Part shown: one piece after another, positions 1 through 8,345 of the stretch
How the letters are laid out: every line of letters begins with the position of its first letter
Position numbering within the stretch: the stretch's first letter is position 1
NCBI GenBank assembly: GCA_041393415.1
Contig: JAWKKE010000003.1
Location: forward strand, 62,001-126,000
Direction: 5' to 3'
From: Thermoleophilia bacterium
GTDB taxonomy: Bacteria; Actinomycetota; Thermoleophilia; UBA2241
Length of the DNA stretch: 64,000 nucleotides
Translations under genes and position numbers: made by a program
The notes under the pieces: generated by a model
Databases searched by the model: none
What the model saw: only the letters and a program-made list of their open reading frames with translations
What the model was told of the DNA's origin: nothing

Positions 1-1111
1 TGAGGCGGACATGAGCGATGGTGATGGGGACGTTCTCGGTGGCTGCGCGCTCTTCGCTCATGCCGCAGGACGCCACTTCAGGGACGCTGAAAGCCACGGA
101 GGGCACGACACGCTCATCGAGCATCCGGGACGCGCCGGTGACCGCGTTCTCGGCGGCGATTACACCCTGGTGGTAGGCCCAGTGCGCAAGCATTGGAGGA
201 CCCGTTACGTCTCCCGCTGCGAAGACGTCTGCGACGGACGTTCGCAGCGTCCTGTCTGTCACGACATAACCTCGTTCGTCGAGGCGAACTCCCGTATCGG
301 TCAGTCCGGCATCCGAGGTTAGGGGACGGCGCCCCACGGCGACAAGGACTCGAGCGGCTGATATCACGCGGCCGTTGTCCAGGTGGAGGGCGATGTCTTC
401 ACCTTCCGGCGCGGCGCTTTCGACACGGACCGCAAGAGAGACGTCGATGCCTGTGCGCTTGAATGCCTGCTGGAGCGTCTTGCTCGCTCGCATGCCTTCG
501 CCGGGAATCAACTGGCTCATCATCTCAATGACGAACACTTCGGTGCCCAACGTTGCGAACAGCGACGCGAACTCGCAGCCGATCGCCCCGCCGCCAACGA
601 TTGCCAGGGTCTCCGGCACGCTTTCGATCCGGAGTGCTTCGTCGCTGGTCATGATTCGCGGATCGCTCCAGTCGAAGAGACCGAGGCGAACAGGCTCCGA
701 GCCTGTGGCGATGATGATCGCGTCGCCGTGCAGTTCGCGGCCGTCGCTGAGGGCGAGAGTGTGCGCGCCCGACAGGCGCGCCCATCCGGTGATGACTTCG
801 ACCTTTCGGGCCTTGAGTAGGTGGTCAACACCGTCCCGAAGCATCGACGTTACGCGTTCCTTACGATCCATGAAGGCGGCGAAGTCGAATTCGACTTCGC
901 CGGTCCTGATGCCGAAGGCACTGGCGTCGCGCACTTGCCGGAGTCTCTCAGCACCGGCGATCAGGGCTTTCGTCGGGATACACCCCCGATTGAGGCAGGT
1001 GCCGCCGATCTCACGCGTTTCGACCAGCGTGACAGCGGCGCCGAGTTGCGCTGCGCGGCCGGCGGCGACATACCCCGCTGGTCCGCCGCCGACGATGAGA
1101 ATGCGTTTCAC
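1..1111 (-). CDS. lpdA: Dihydrolipoyl dehydrogenase (E3), partial: C-terminus beyond window
   Basis: FAD-dependent enzyme that reoxidises dihydrolipoyl groups of the glycine cleavage H protein or 2-oxoacid dehydrogenases. The N-terminus shows the dinucleotide-binding GGGPAGYVAA motif and the redox-active disulfide motif GGTCLNRGCIPTK. About 370 codons are present; the family is usually about 460, so most of the dimerisation domain is missing at the window edge. I chose the GTG start at 1111 because GGGGAGGA lies 4 nt upstream. An in-frame GTG at 1153 overlaps the lipM stop (GTGA) but has a poorly placed Shine-Dalgarno. It is last in the gcvH-lipM-lpdA operon, which suggests service to glycine cleavage. 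Confidence 0.95.
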   Translation of the reverse strand, partial: MKRILIVGGGPAGYVAAGRAAQLGAAVTLVETREIGGTCLNRGCIPTKALIAGAERLRQVRDASAFGIRTGEVEFDFAAFMDRKERVTSMLRDGVDHLLKARKVEVITGWARLSGAHTLALSDGRELHGDAIIIATGSEPVRLGLFDWSDPRIMTSDEALRIESVPETLAIVGGGAIGCEFASLFATLGTEVFVIEMMSQLIPGEGMRASKTLQQAFKRTGIDVSLAVRVESAAPEGEDIALHLDNGRVISAARVLVAVGRRPLTSDAGLTDTGVRLDERGYVVTDRTLRTSVADVFAAGDVTGPPMLAHWAYHQGVIAAENAVTGASRMLDERVVPSVAFSVPEVASCGMSEERAATENVPITIAHVRL

Positions 1112-1149
1112 TTCGTCCTCCCCAGGAGCTCCGTCCGTTGGTTCAGTGC

Positions 1150-1821
1150 TCACGTGCTTGCGTCTGCATGCACCTCCTGTGCGAGCGACTCTACGATGTC
1201 TCGCCAGAGGCTGTCGCGCGCGGTAGAGAGGCGCCCATCGAGTCCGACGCCGTCCCACGACTCCCCGAGGACTGTCTCGGCGGCCACTCTGAGCGTCTCT
1301 GGAGGCCGCCGCTCGAGCACCGAGCCGTGCACGAGAACTCGCCCGCCGAAGCGACACTGCGCCAGTGCCACGACCTTCTCGCCGGCGACGGTCAAGTCGT
1401 GAGCGAGCACGGTGGCGAAGCAGTAGGGAGCGTGGCAGTAGGAGGCCGTCTCTCCATGCGACGGGGTCAGGCCGTGGTTCGTCAGCGCGTGCCCGACAGC
1501 TCTGACGACGAGAGCGTACGGCTGCGTGATGTCGAGGTTTGCTCGCGCTGCCCTATCGGTCGCGCCGTTCGGCATGGCGACGGCGAATGACCATTCGAAT
1601 GCCTCCCCGTGCAGTACGGCGCGTCCGCCGGTGGGTCGTCGCACGACGTCGATGGGAAGGGCTTCACGGGCTGGGGCGGCCTGAAACCTCCCCAGCGACA
1701 GCGCCGGCGGAGCCCACACATAGCGTCTGGCGACGAAGTCTCGGCGCTCCTGGAGGAGCGCCTTGTCGAGAGACATCTGCTCTGCGCCTGTCGTCCTGAT
1801 ATCCGGCAGTACGGTGAGCAA
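1150..1821 (-). CDS. lipM: Octanoyltransferase LipM-like / lipoate-protein ligase A family protein
   Basis: A biotin/lipoate protein-ligase fold enzyme that attaches octanoyl or lipoyl groups to carrier proteins. The protein (223 aa) carries the family motif RRPTGGRAVLHG. It also has a Cys in PYCFATVLAHDLTV followed by GEKVVALAQCR...HGS, the arrangement seen in LipM-type octanoyltransferases (catalytic Cys, then a Lys in GxKV). It is shorter than typical LipM (about 280 aa) and LplA (about 330 aa). The start is TTG at 1821 with GGAGG 6 nt upstream. It lies 30 nt after gcvH, so its likely substrate is the H protein encoded next door. LplA-type lipoate salvage is the alternative. Confidence 0.8.
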   Translation of the reverse strand: MLTVLPDIRTTGAEQMSLDKALLQERRDFVARRYVWAPPALSLGRFQAAPAREALPIDVVRRPTGGRAVLHGEAFEWSFAVAMPNGATDRAARANLDITQPYALVVRAVGHALTNHGLTPSHGETASYCHAPYCFATVLAHDLTVAGEKVVALAQCRFGGRVLVHGSVLERRPPETLRVAAETVLGESWDGVGLDGRLSTARDSLWRDIVESLAQEVHADAST

Positions 1822-1851
1822 CCGAAACCTCCGCGGCTCGGTTTGCCTCGC

Positions 1852-2244
1852 TCAGGCCTCGTCGAGGAACGCGCGATACTCCTGCGCGCTCATCAGCGCG
1901 TCGATTTCCTCGGCGTTGGCAAGTCTGATGCGGATGAGCCACCCCTTGCCGTAACAGTCCTGGTTAGTGAGTGTCGGCTCGTCAACGACGGCGTCGTTGA
2001 CTGCCAAGACCACGCCACTCAGGGGGGAGAAGACGTTGCTGACCGCCTTCACCGACTCGAGTTCTGCATACGGTTGTCCCGCGGCGATGCTTGCTCCCGC
2101 TTCTGGCAGCTCAGCATAGACGACTTCTCCAAGTGCGTCTTGTGCGAACCACGTGATACCGAGCACAGCCTCGGCGCCGTCAATGCGTGCCCAGTCATGC
2201 TCCGCGAAGTACTTGAGATCGTTCGGATACGCTTCTTCGCTCAT
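1852..2244 (-). CDS. gcvH: Glycine cleavage system H protein
   Basis: Small lipoylated carrier that shuttles the aminomethyl group between the P, T and L proteins of glycine cleavage. The 130-aa product has full family length and the lipoylation site in AELESVKAVSNVFSPLSG (the Lys of ESVKA). The start is supported by AGGAGG upstream of ATG. It is first in an operon with an octanoyltransferase and dihydrolipoyl dehydrogenase. The P and T proteins are not in this window, so H, its modifying enzyme and E3 are grouped apart from gcvT/gcvP. It could alternatively act as a general lipoyl relay, as described for GcvH in some Gram-positives. Confidence 0.96.
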   Translation of the reverse strand: MSEEAYPNDLKYFAEHDWARIDGAEAVLGITWFAQDALGEVVYAELPEAGASIAAGQPYAELESVKAVSNVFSPLSGVVLAVNDAVVDEPTLTNQDCYGKGWLIRIRLANAEEIDALMSAQEYRAFLDEA

Positions 2245-2369
2245 CGCGCCTCCTTGTCGAGCGACTGCGTGTCGCTGAGCTCTGCTCCCAAGATGACTGT
2301 ATCACCGCCACTCAGGTGGTCGGCGTCGGGACATGAAGAGCGTGCGCAGAGACGAAGAAGCGGGTGGGC

Positions 2370-2446
2370 TGGTGGGCGCACGTGGATTCGAACCACGGAC
2401 CTCGTCCTTATCAGAGACGCGCTCTAACCGACTGAGCTATGCGCCC
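2370..2446 (-). tRNA. tRNA-Ile (GAT anticodon), CCA encoded
   Basis: Reading the minus strand gives a complete cloverleaf: acceptor GGGCGCA/TGCGCCC, D-arm GCTC/GAGC, anticodon stem CGTCT/GGACG with loop CTGATAA (anticodon GAT), and T-arm CGTGG-TTCGAAT-CCACG. The discriminator A and a genomically encoded CCA (2370-2372) follow. GAT reads AUC/AUU isoleucine codons. It is a lone tRNA, not part of an rRNA operon. Confidence 0.97.
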
Positions 2447-2457
2447 GCGAGACATGC

Positions 2458-2486
2458 AGTCTAGAGATGTCATGGCGGGGCGTCAA
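2458..2486 (-). promoter_or_regulatory. Promoter of tRNA-Ile
   Basis: On the minus strand a -35 TTGACG (2486-2481) is separated by exactly 17 nt from a -10 TAGACT (2463-2458). The mature tRNA begins 11 nt downstream. This is the best-matching sigma-70-type promoter in the window and gives the local consensus. Confidence 0.75.
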
Positions 2487-2548
2487 CCTGCCGCAGTTGT
2501 GTCGTCGCGCTCCTTGGATGTGGAGTAGGTCGGTCAGTCGGCCTGACG

Positions 2549-2554
2549 TATACT
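2549..2554 (+). promoter_or_regulatory. -10 hexamer TATACT of a probable leaderless bfn transcript
   Basis: TATACT ends 7 nt before the ATG of the bifunctional nuclease, so transcription would start at or next to the A of the ATG. No Shine-Dalgarno and no convincing -35 are seen. Confidence 0.55.
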
Positions 2555-2561
2555 CTGAGGC

Positions 2562-3209
2562 ATGAATGTGCAAGAGATGGTCATCTACGGCGTAAGTTTC
2601 GACGTCATCGGCAAGCAGCCCATCGTGCTGCTCAAGACGATGGAGGGAAACAAGTTCCTTCCTATATGGATCGGCCATCCTGAGGCTGCTGCCATTCTGA
2701 TCAAGCTCCAGGGAACGAGTCTGCCGCGGCCGATGACGCATGATCTCCTCACGAGTGTCATCGGCAGCTTCAACGCCGAGGTCTCGCGCATCACGGTGAC
2801 CGAACTTAAGGAGAGCACCTTCTACGCAAAGCTCACACTCACGAAGGACGGTGACGAGATCGAGGTCGACTCGCGCCCGAGCGATGCTCTAGCGCTCGCC
2901 GTGAGGACTGAGGCACCCATCTATGCATCCACGCAACTCATCGACGAGAATGCCATCGAGTTCGAGCGCGAGGTTGACGACACCGAGGAGATTGTCGAGA
3001 GTTTTCGCGACTTTCTCGAGAGCGTGTCGCCAGACGACTTCATTGGGGCGACTGCGACACCCGACGAGGTTGCGTTCGCCGAGGACGAGGACGACGACGA
3101 GTTCGATGACGAGGAAGACGAAGGCTACGACGACGACGAGGACGCCGAGGACGAGGACGACGACGAGTTCGACGACCTCGACGACGAAGACGAAGGCCCG
3201 TACCGTTGA
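2562..3209 (+). CDS. Bifunctional nuclease family (BFN/DUF151) protein with acidic tail
   Basis: The first ~150 residues match the BFN/DUF151 domain: opening VxxxxVSFDVIGKQPIVLLK, then FLPIWIGHPEAAAI and SRPSDALALAVR. Family members have been described as nucleases with DNase/RNase activity; the physiological role in bacteria is unclear. The remaining ~45 residues are almost only Asp and Glu and contain a repeated EDEDDDEFDD unit, an unusual extension that may be a DNA-mimic or cation-binding tail. Translation probably starts on a leaderless mRNA (TATACT 7 nt upstream). Chorismate mutase follows immediately. Confidence 0.9.
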   Translation: MNVQEMVIYGVSFDVIGKQPIVLLKTMEGNKFLPIWIGHPEAAAILIKLQGTSLPRPMTHDLLTSVIGSFNAEVSRITVTELKESTFYAKLTLTKDGDEIEVDSRPSDALALAVRTEAPIYASTQLIDENAIEFEREVDDTEEIVESFRDFLESVSPDDFIGATATPDEVAFAEDEDDDEFDDEEDEGYDDDEDAEDEDDDEFDDLDDEDEGPYR

Positions 3210-3245
3210 GTGTCGCTGACGGAGTCGGTCAGAACGGAGATACCA

Positions 3246-3518
3246 GTGCCGAATGCTAGCGACGATCCGGTGATCAGGCAGTTCCGCGATCAGATCTCAG
3301 ACATTGATCTCAAGATAGTCGAGGCGGTGAATAAGCGCCTAGGGCTTGTGCGTCAGCTGAAGTTGTACAAAGCGCAGCATGGCGTCGCCTTCGTTGATGC
3401 GGCGCGTGAGGAATGGATGCTGACCTTCGTACAGCGTGCCAACAAGGGTCCGCTCTCTTCTGACGGACTCGCTGAGCTCTATCGGCATATCGTCGAGGTG
3501 TCGAAGCGCGAGGCCTGA
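3246..3518 (+). CDS. Chorismate mutase (AroQ class, monofunctional)
   Basis: Converts chorismate to prephenate for phenylalanine and tyrosine synthesis. About 90 residues of all-helical AroQ fold are visible: FRDQISDIDLKIVEAVNKRL, then VRQLKLYKAQHG, and a later EEWM...YRHIVE helix. The conserved Arg and Lys positions (R in FRDQI, R in VRQLKLYK, K in KLYK) fit the active site. I prefer the GTG at 3246, which has GGAGA 5 nt upstream; a GTG at 3210 abuts the bfn stop but has no ribosome site. It is free-standing and probably co-transcribed with bfn. Confidence 0.85.
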   Translation: MPNASDDPVIRQFRDQISDIDLKIVEAVNKRLGLVRQLKLYKAQHGVAFVDAAREEWMLTFVQRANKGPLSSDGLAELYRHIVEVSKREA

Positions 3519-3844
3519 CTTGTCGTCGGCGTCGAGTCCTTGCTCGGCGATCGAGGCTTGCCGTTCATGTGTCTGACGGAGCGCCGCGCCGTCGTCGTTT
3601 GAATGCGCAACAGATTGCGCAGTCGACCCGTCGCTGCTGCGGCGAAATTCGCGCGGTACTCGGGTCTCGCGCTGTCTGCCAGTTCGCTGCCGTGTCGTAG
3701 GGGTGCGCAGTGGAAGAATGGACTGGCACGGTGGGCAGCCCCAGGGACTCGATTCGGGCCTGCTCGCGTTCGCTCGCCGAGACAACAGAGACACGCTATG
3801 GTAGCCGTCAGATTCGGTTTCTCGGCGCAAGGAGGCGCTTCCCC
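3519..3844 (+). other. Non-coding interval (326 nt) with one inverted repeat
   Basis: No open frame here looks like a gene. The only structure I see is the dyad TGCGCAA-CAGA-TTGCGCA at 3604-3621. A weak -10-like TATGGT lies near 3796, before the aminotransferase. Confidence 0.5.
3604..3621. repeat. Perfect inverted repeat TGCGCAA-N4-TTGCGCA
   Basis: A 7-bp perfect dyad with a 4-nt centre, 83 nt after the chorismate mutase stop. No T-tract follows, so it may be an operator or a weak terminator hairpin. Confidence 0.4.
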
Positions 3845-4942
3845 ATGGCAGTAGGACTCATGGACATCAAGGGGCAATACGCGGAGTTGCAGGATCGCAT
3901 TGAGGCGGCAGTGCTTGAGGTCCTGCGCAGCGGTCGCGTCATCCTTGGCCCGAATGTCAAGCGATTCGAGGAGGAGGCTGCGACGTATCTCGGCACCGCG
4001 GACTCGGTAGGCGTCGCCAACGGCACCGATGGGCTCACGATTGTCTTGAGGGCGCTCGGCGTTGGCCACGGCGACGAAGTTGTCACGACGCCGTTCACCT
4101 TCTATGCCACGGCCGAGGCCATCGCCCAAGTCGGCGCGAAGCCCGTGTTTGTCGACATCTGCCCCGACACTCTGTGTCTCGATCCGTCGAAGCTGTCGGC
4201 GGCGTGCTCGCCACGCACCAAGGCGGTTATGCCCGTTGATCTCTTTGGTCTGCCAGCCGATGCCGACGCGATTCGGGCAATTGCGTCGGCATCGGGGCTG
4301 CCCGTGATTGAGGACGCGTGCCAAGCATGGGGTGCCAGCTACCGTGGTCGTCGGGCCGGTTCTCTTGGCGACGCGGCCGTGTTCAGCTTCTTTCCAACCA
4401 AGAACTTGGGGGGGTTCGGTGACGGAGGTCTTGTCACGAGCGCCGACGTCGATCTGGTCGAGCGCGTGCGCGAGCTCCGCTTTCACGGTAGTAGAGACAA
4501 GAAGACTTTCACGCGGGTGGGTTTCAATTCCAGACTGGACGAACTGCAGGCCGCTGTTCTTCGCATCGAACTCGAGGTCATCGATTTGTGGAACGCACGT
4601 CGAGCCCAGATTGCGGCGTGGTACGACGACTACCTTCCTGAAGATGTCGTGCGGCCGTCTGTGCCTGAGGGCTCGACGCACGTCTACCATCTCTACGTGG
4701 TGCGTCACCCTCGGCGAGACGCGATCGCTGCGTCCTGTCGAGAGCGTCAGGTGGACTGCGCGGCGTACTACACTACGCCCCTGCAGCTTCAGCCGGTGTT
4801 CGCAGAGCTCGGGCACAGACCGGGCGATTTTCCTGTGACGGAGGCGGCTGCAGCGGAGAACCTTGCGCTGCCAATGCACCCGAACCTGACCGAATCCCAG
4901 GTGAGAGAAGTCGCTGCAGCGGTGACCGCCGGCCTCAGGTAG
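3845..4942 (+). CDS. DegT/DnrJ/EryC1/StrS-family sugar aminotransferase
   Basis: PLP-dependent, fold-type I enzyme that transaminates nucleotide-linked keto-sugars. The 365-aa length is typical. Visible motifs are GPNVKRFEEEAATYLG near the N-terminus, ANGTDGLTIVLRALG, PVIEDACQAWGA (Asp contacting the PLP ring nitrogen) and FSFFPTKNLGGFGDGG with the Schiff-base Lys. The C-terminus has HVYHLYVVR and YYTTPLQLQPVF. The ATG at 3845 has AGGAGG 9 nt upstream. It is followed 28 nt later by a DUF354 protein, so the pair may modify a cell-surface sugar. The exact sugar substrate cannot be read from the sequence. Confidence 0.92.
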   Translation: MAVGLMDIKGQYAELQDRIEAAVLEVLRSGRVILGPNVKRFEEEAATYLGTADSVGVANGTDGLTIVLRALGVGHGDEVVTTPFTFYATAEAIAQVGAKPVFVDICPDTLCLDPSKLSAACSPRTKAVMPVDLFGLPADADAIRAIASASGLPVIEDACQAWGASYRGRRAGSLGDAAVFSFFPTKNLGGFGDGGLVTSADVDLVERVRELRFHGSRDKKTFTRVGFNSRLDELQAAVLRIELEVIDLWNARRAQIAAWYDDYLPEDVVRPSVPEGSTHVYHLYVVRHPRRDAIAASCRERQVDCAAYYTTPLQLQPVFAELGHRPGDFPVTEAAAAENLALPMHPNLTESQVREVAAAVTAGLR

Positions 4943-4970
4943 TGCCGCCGGCGGGTGAACGGAGCACGGT

Positions 4971-6050
4971 GTGAGGATCTGGGTCGACATTACCGACGCA
5001 GCTGATGTCGTCTTCTTCGCGCCGATCGTCCGTCGTCTCGAGAGCGGTGGCCACATCGTTACGGTGACGGCACGGCGGTTCGCGAGCGCCGACGCCATTC
5101 TCAAACGATACGGCGTCGGCGCTGTTCTCGTTGCGAGCCACGAGGGCGGAAGCCTGGCAGCGCGAGCCGTCGGGCTCGCGAATCGTACCCGTCAGTTGCT
5201 GGCGTCGGCTTCGGTTGGGCGCTTCGACGTTGCCACAGGGACACACACCAGCGATTTCGTCCTCGCCGGCTGGACGCTCGGCATTCCGCAGCTCACATTC
5301 ATGGAGGAAGACGGATTACGTGGAGGCAGAGCCTCGGGCATGAGGTTCGCGGACGAGGTCGCCGTGCCGGACGCGATCGCCACGGAAGCGCTGCTCGCTT
5401 TTCGTCCGGCACCGAAGAGGTTCGTGCGATATCCCGGCTTCGCGGAGGAATACTATCTCCATGATGTTCACCCTGAGCCGAACGCTCTCCCGAAGCTCGG
5501 CATCGATGATCGACGCGTCGTCGGCATCGTCCGGCCTGCCCGAGCCGATTCGTCGTCAATGCTCGCGGGGGTGGCCAAGACGAGCGAAGCAGCCTTGACG
5601 AATCTCACGCGAGAGATTGCCGGGCGACGCAACACGACGCTTGTTGTCCTGGCGCGTGATCGCGAGCAGCGGCAGCGCCTCGTCGCGCTCGGTCTGCCCA
5701 ACGTGGTTGTTCCCGACGGATTCGCCGATGGTGTTGGGCTGCTCGCGGCCGCGGACTTCGTTCTCGGTGACGACACCGCCATGGCGCGCGAAGCGGCAGC
5801 TCTTGGTACGCCAGCGTATACAGTCTCGAGGCTTCTGACGGCCGTCGATCGCGCACTGGTCAGCGCTGGCCGACTGACGATTGCTTCGAGAGTAGAGGAC
5901 ATCGTGCTGAAGAAGAAGGCTACGAGGACCCCGGCGCTCGAGCCGCGCGATCCCTACGTATTTGTCGACGAGATCCTGGCGCTCGCGCGCCGACGAGCGC
6001 GCCGCGCGCTGGTGGGCACATCGGGCGACGCGCGCCGTGAGACGCGGTGA
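4971..6050 (+). CDS. DUF354 family protein (GT-B-like, function unknown)
   Basis: The N-terminus MRIWVDITDAADVVFFAPIV followed by GHIVTVTARRF is characteristic of DUF354, a family with a glycosyltransferase/epimerase-like GT-B fold. A later FVLGDDTAMAREAAALGTPAYTV stretch resembles the nucleotide-sugar site of GT-B enzymes such as UDP-GlcNAc 2-epimerase. The protein is 359 aa and soluble. The GTG start has GGAG upstream. Context with the sugar aminotransferase suggests sugar-nucleotide or glycan work, but no reaction is known to me. Confidence 0.75.
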   Translation: MRIWVDITDAADVVFFAPIVRRLESGGHIVTVTARRFASADAILKRYGVGAVLVASHEGGSLAARAVGLANRTRQLLASASVGRFDVATGTHTSDFVLAGWTLGIPQLTFMEEDGLRGGRASGMRFADEVAVPDAIATEALLAFRPAPKRFVRYPGFAEEYYLHDVHPEPNALPKLGIDDRRVVGIVRPARADSSSMLAGVAKTSEAALTNLTREIAGRRNTTLVVLARDREQRQRLVALGLPNVVVPDGFADGVGLLAAADFVLGDDTAMAREAAALGTPAYTVSRLLTAVDRALVSAGRLTIASRVEDIVLKKKATRTPALEPRDPYVFVDEILALARRRARRALVGTSGDARRETR

Positions 6051-6054
6051 CGCG

Positions 6055-6960
6055 GTGGATCTTCGTCAGCTACGACTCTACTGCCGCATCGTTGAGCGCC
6101 GGTCGTTCTCTCTGGCAGCAGAAGAGCTGCACATCACTCAGCCTGCCGCGAGTCAGCAGGTGCAGAGCCTTGAGCGCGAGCTCCAGATCATCCTCCTGGA
6201 CCGCTCTCGGCGGACGGTCACGCCGACCGATGCTGGCTATATCTTGTATCGCTACGCGCGCGAGATCCTCGACCTTCACGAGCGTGCGCTGACGGAGATT
6301 CTCGATCTCGGTGAGCTTGTGGTCGGGCGACTCGTTGTCGGTGCGTCGACCGGTCCCGGCGAGCATGTGCTCCCCACGATGTTGACGCGTTTCAAGCAGG
6401 AGTACCCGGGTGTCAGCATCGCCCTGACTGTGGACGATACTCAGACTGTGGTGGAACGCGTCCTGGCACGTGAGTTCGAGCTCGGTGCGGTGGGGGCAGT
6501 TGTGCCGCGGCCAGAGATAGTCGCAGAGCCGCTGGCGAGAGACGAGATTGTTCTCGTGTGTGGCTCCGAACATCATTGGGCAACGCGTGCCAGCGTCACA
6601 TTGGCTGAGGTTGTTCGCGAGCCACACATCGTTCAGCAGCACGGGGCCGGCGTGCGCTCGGTCGTTGACGCTCACCTACGTTCTCTCGGCGTGCGGCCCG
6701 AACGAATGAATGTCGTGATGGAGATGGGCCTCATGGAGTCTGCGAAGCAAGCGGCCATCGCCGGCGGAGGCGTGACCTTTGTCAGCCGCTGGGCGATCGG
6801 CCCGGAGGTCGAACACGGGGCTCTTGTCGTGGTGCCCATCGAGGGTGTGCGTATTCTCCGCGACTTCTCTACGGTTCGGTCCAAGACGCGCGTGCTCTCC
6901 CGCGCCGCCGAAGCGCTGCTCGCGTTCTTTCGCGAGCAGTACGCGGCGGCGGGGAGATGA
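6055..6960 (+). CDS. LysR-family transcriptional regulator (CysB/CysL-like effector domain)
   Basis: DNA-binding regulator of about 301 aa. The N-terminal winged helix reads LRQLRLYCRIVERRSFSLAAEELHITQPAASQQ in two adjacent blocks, ending with LLDRSRRTVTPTDAG. The effector domain begins LVVGASTGPGEHVLP, like the CysL/CbbR group. The GTG at 6055 places the helix-turn-helix normally; GTG at 6037, overlapping the preceding stop, is also in frame. It is convergent with the sulfonate operon, so control of taurine/xsc genes by this regulator is plausible but not shown. Confidence 0.9.
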   Translation: MDLRQLRLYCRIVERRSFSLAAEELHITQPAASQQVQSLERELQIILLDRSRRTVTPTDAGYILYRYAREILDLHERALTEILDLGELVVGRLVVGASTGPGEHVLPTMLTRFKQEYPGVSIALTVDDTQTVVERVLAREFELGAVGAVVPRPEIVAEPLARDEIVLVCGSEHHWATRASVTLAEVVREPHIVQQHGAGVRSVVDAHLRSLGVRPERMNVVMEMGLMESAKQAAIAGGGVTFVSRWAIGPEVEHGALVVVPIEGVRILRDFSTVRSKTRVLSRAAEALLAFFREQYAAAGR

Positions 6961-6971
6961 CGCTGGCGGCC

Positions 6972-8345
6972 TCAGCCCCAGCGAGCTGCGAACTCAGCTG
7001 TGGCGCCAGCCAGTGTCGCGTCAAGTCGATCGAGAAGATCATCCAAGACGGCGCGATCAGCGACAAGTGGCGGTGATATCGAAATCATGGCTCCAGCGCG
7101 GTCGTCAGCCCTGGTCATGAGGCCATTGTGCTGGAGGAGGCGCGGCAGAACGTCGCGGCACATCGTCGCCTTCTGCTCCGCAGTGTACTCCTGACCGTCG
7201 TCTCTCGACGCCATGAGCTCGAGCGCGAAGAAGTACCCGGTGCCACGCACAACCTTGACCATCTGGTACCGCGTCGCAATCTCTGCCAGCTGAGTGGCCA
7301 GGTACGGGGAGAGGTCGAGCACGTTCTCGAGGATGTGCTCGTCGCGAAGGGCAGTGATGTTGGCCACAGCCACGGCGGTCGACATGGGGTGTCCGCCCCA
7401 CGTGACCCCATGGGTGAAGGTGGCGATCTCTGAGTCGAGCAGGCGATCGACAAGTGTTTCGCGGACTACCATGCCGCCGAGGGGCGCGTAACCCGACGTG
7501 ATTCCCTTCGCGAACGTAAGGATGTCTGGGACGACTTGATTGCGGATTGATCCGAACCAGTACCCCAGTCGCCCGAAGCCGCAGATCACCTCGTCCGCGC
7601 AAAGGAGAATCCCGTACTGATCACACATGCGGCGTAGCTCCTGCCAGTATCCATCGGGCGGGACGAGGATACCGCCGACGTTCTGGACCGGTTCCGCGAC
7701 TACCATGGCTACTGTCTCAGGACCTTCCTCGAGGATCTTGTCCTCAATGGCCTTCAGACATGTGAGCTCCGTCACAGGGACGTCGCCCTCTTGCTCGTAG
7801 CCATACGTATTGGGCACGTGGTGGAACCAGTCCAGAAGCGGCTGAAACGGCGCGCGGAACTGGGGAATGCCCGTCATGCTCAGGGCGCCGAGTGTCGTCC
7901 CGTGGTATGCCATATGTCGGCTGATTATCTTCACTCGCTCCGGCTGACCCTGACCCTGGTGGTACTCGCGGGCGAACTTGATCGCGGATTCGTTGGCCTC
8001 GGATCCGGAGTTGACGAAGAAGACGACGCCGAGATCGCCCGGAGCGAGGTTGGCGATCAAGCTGGCCGCCTCAACCGAAGGCGGGTGGGCGGCCGACCAG
8101 TTCGTGGCATAGGAGAGTTTCTTGAGCTGCTTGGCCGCGGCATCTGCGAGATCGGCGCGGCCATGGCCGATGTTGACACAGAAGAGGCCGGCGAGGCCGT
8201 CCAAGTAGCGCTTGCCGTGATCGTCCCAGAGGTAGCAGCCCTCGCTGCGCTCGATGATGAGCATCTCGGGGTTGCGCCAGGCGGTCGCGCGCGTGAAGTG
8301 CTTGCCCAGATGGCGCCGTGCTTGTTCGCGGATGAGGTCGCTCAT
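6972..8345 (-). CDS. tpa: Class III aminotransferase, probable taurine:pyruvate aminotransferase
   Basis: PLP enzyme of 457 aa. Motifs include LDGLAGLFCVNIGHG, FVNSGSEANESAIK, ISRHMAYHGTTLGALS, CADEVICGFGRLG (Asp binding PLP) and FAKGITSGYAPLGG (Schiff-base Lys). On sequence alone it could be any omega-amino-acid:pyruvate aminotransferase. Its ATG overlaps the stop of sulfoacetaldehyde acetyltransferase by 4 nt. Taurine transaminase makes exactly the substrate of that enzyme, so taurine + pyruvate to sulfoacetaldehyde + alanine is the best assignment. It is last in the operon tauA-tauB-xsc-tpa. Confidence 0.85.
   Translation of the reverse strand: MSDLIREQARRHLGKHFTRATAWRNPEMLIIERSEGCYLWDDHGKRYLDGLAGLFCVNIGHGRADLADAAAKQLKKLSYATNWSAAHPPSVEAASLIANLAPGDLGVVFFVNSGSEANESAIKFAREYHQGQGQPERVKIISRHMAYHGTTLGALSMTGIPQFRAPFQPLLDWFHHVPNTYGYEQEGDVPVTELTCLKAIEDKILEEGPETVAMVVAEPVQNVGGILVPPDGYWQELRRMCDQYGILLCADEVICGFGRLGYWFGSIRNQVVPDILTFAKGITSGYAPLGGMVVRETLVDRLLDSEIATFTHGVTWGGHPMSTAVAVANITALRDEHILENVLDLSPYLATQLAEIATRYQMVKVVRGTGYFFALELMASRDDGQEYTAEQKATMCRDVLPRLLQHNGLMTRADDRAGAMISISPPLVADRAVLDDLLDRLDATLAGATAEFAARWG

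Noticed and set aside
3720..3780. Possible tRNA T-arm-like GGACTCGATTCGGG
   Set aside because: No acceptor, D or anticodon arm can be folded around it on either strand.
3479..5104. 541-codon minus-strand ORF across the DegT aminotransferase
   Set aside because: Its translation is Arg-rich without motifs, and the plus strand encodes two clear proteins with ribosome sites.
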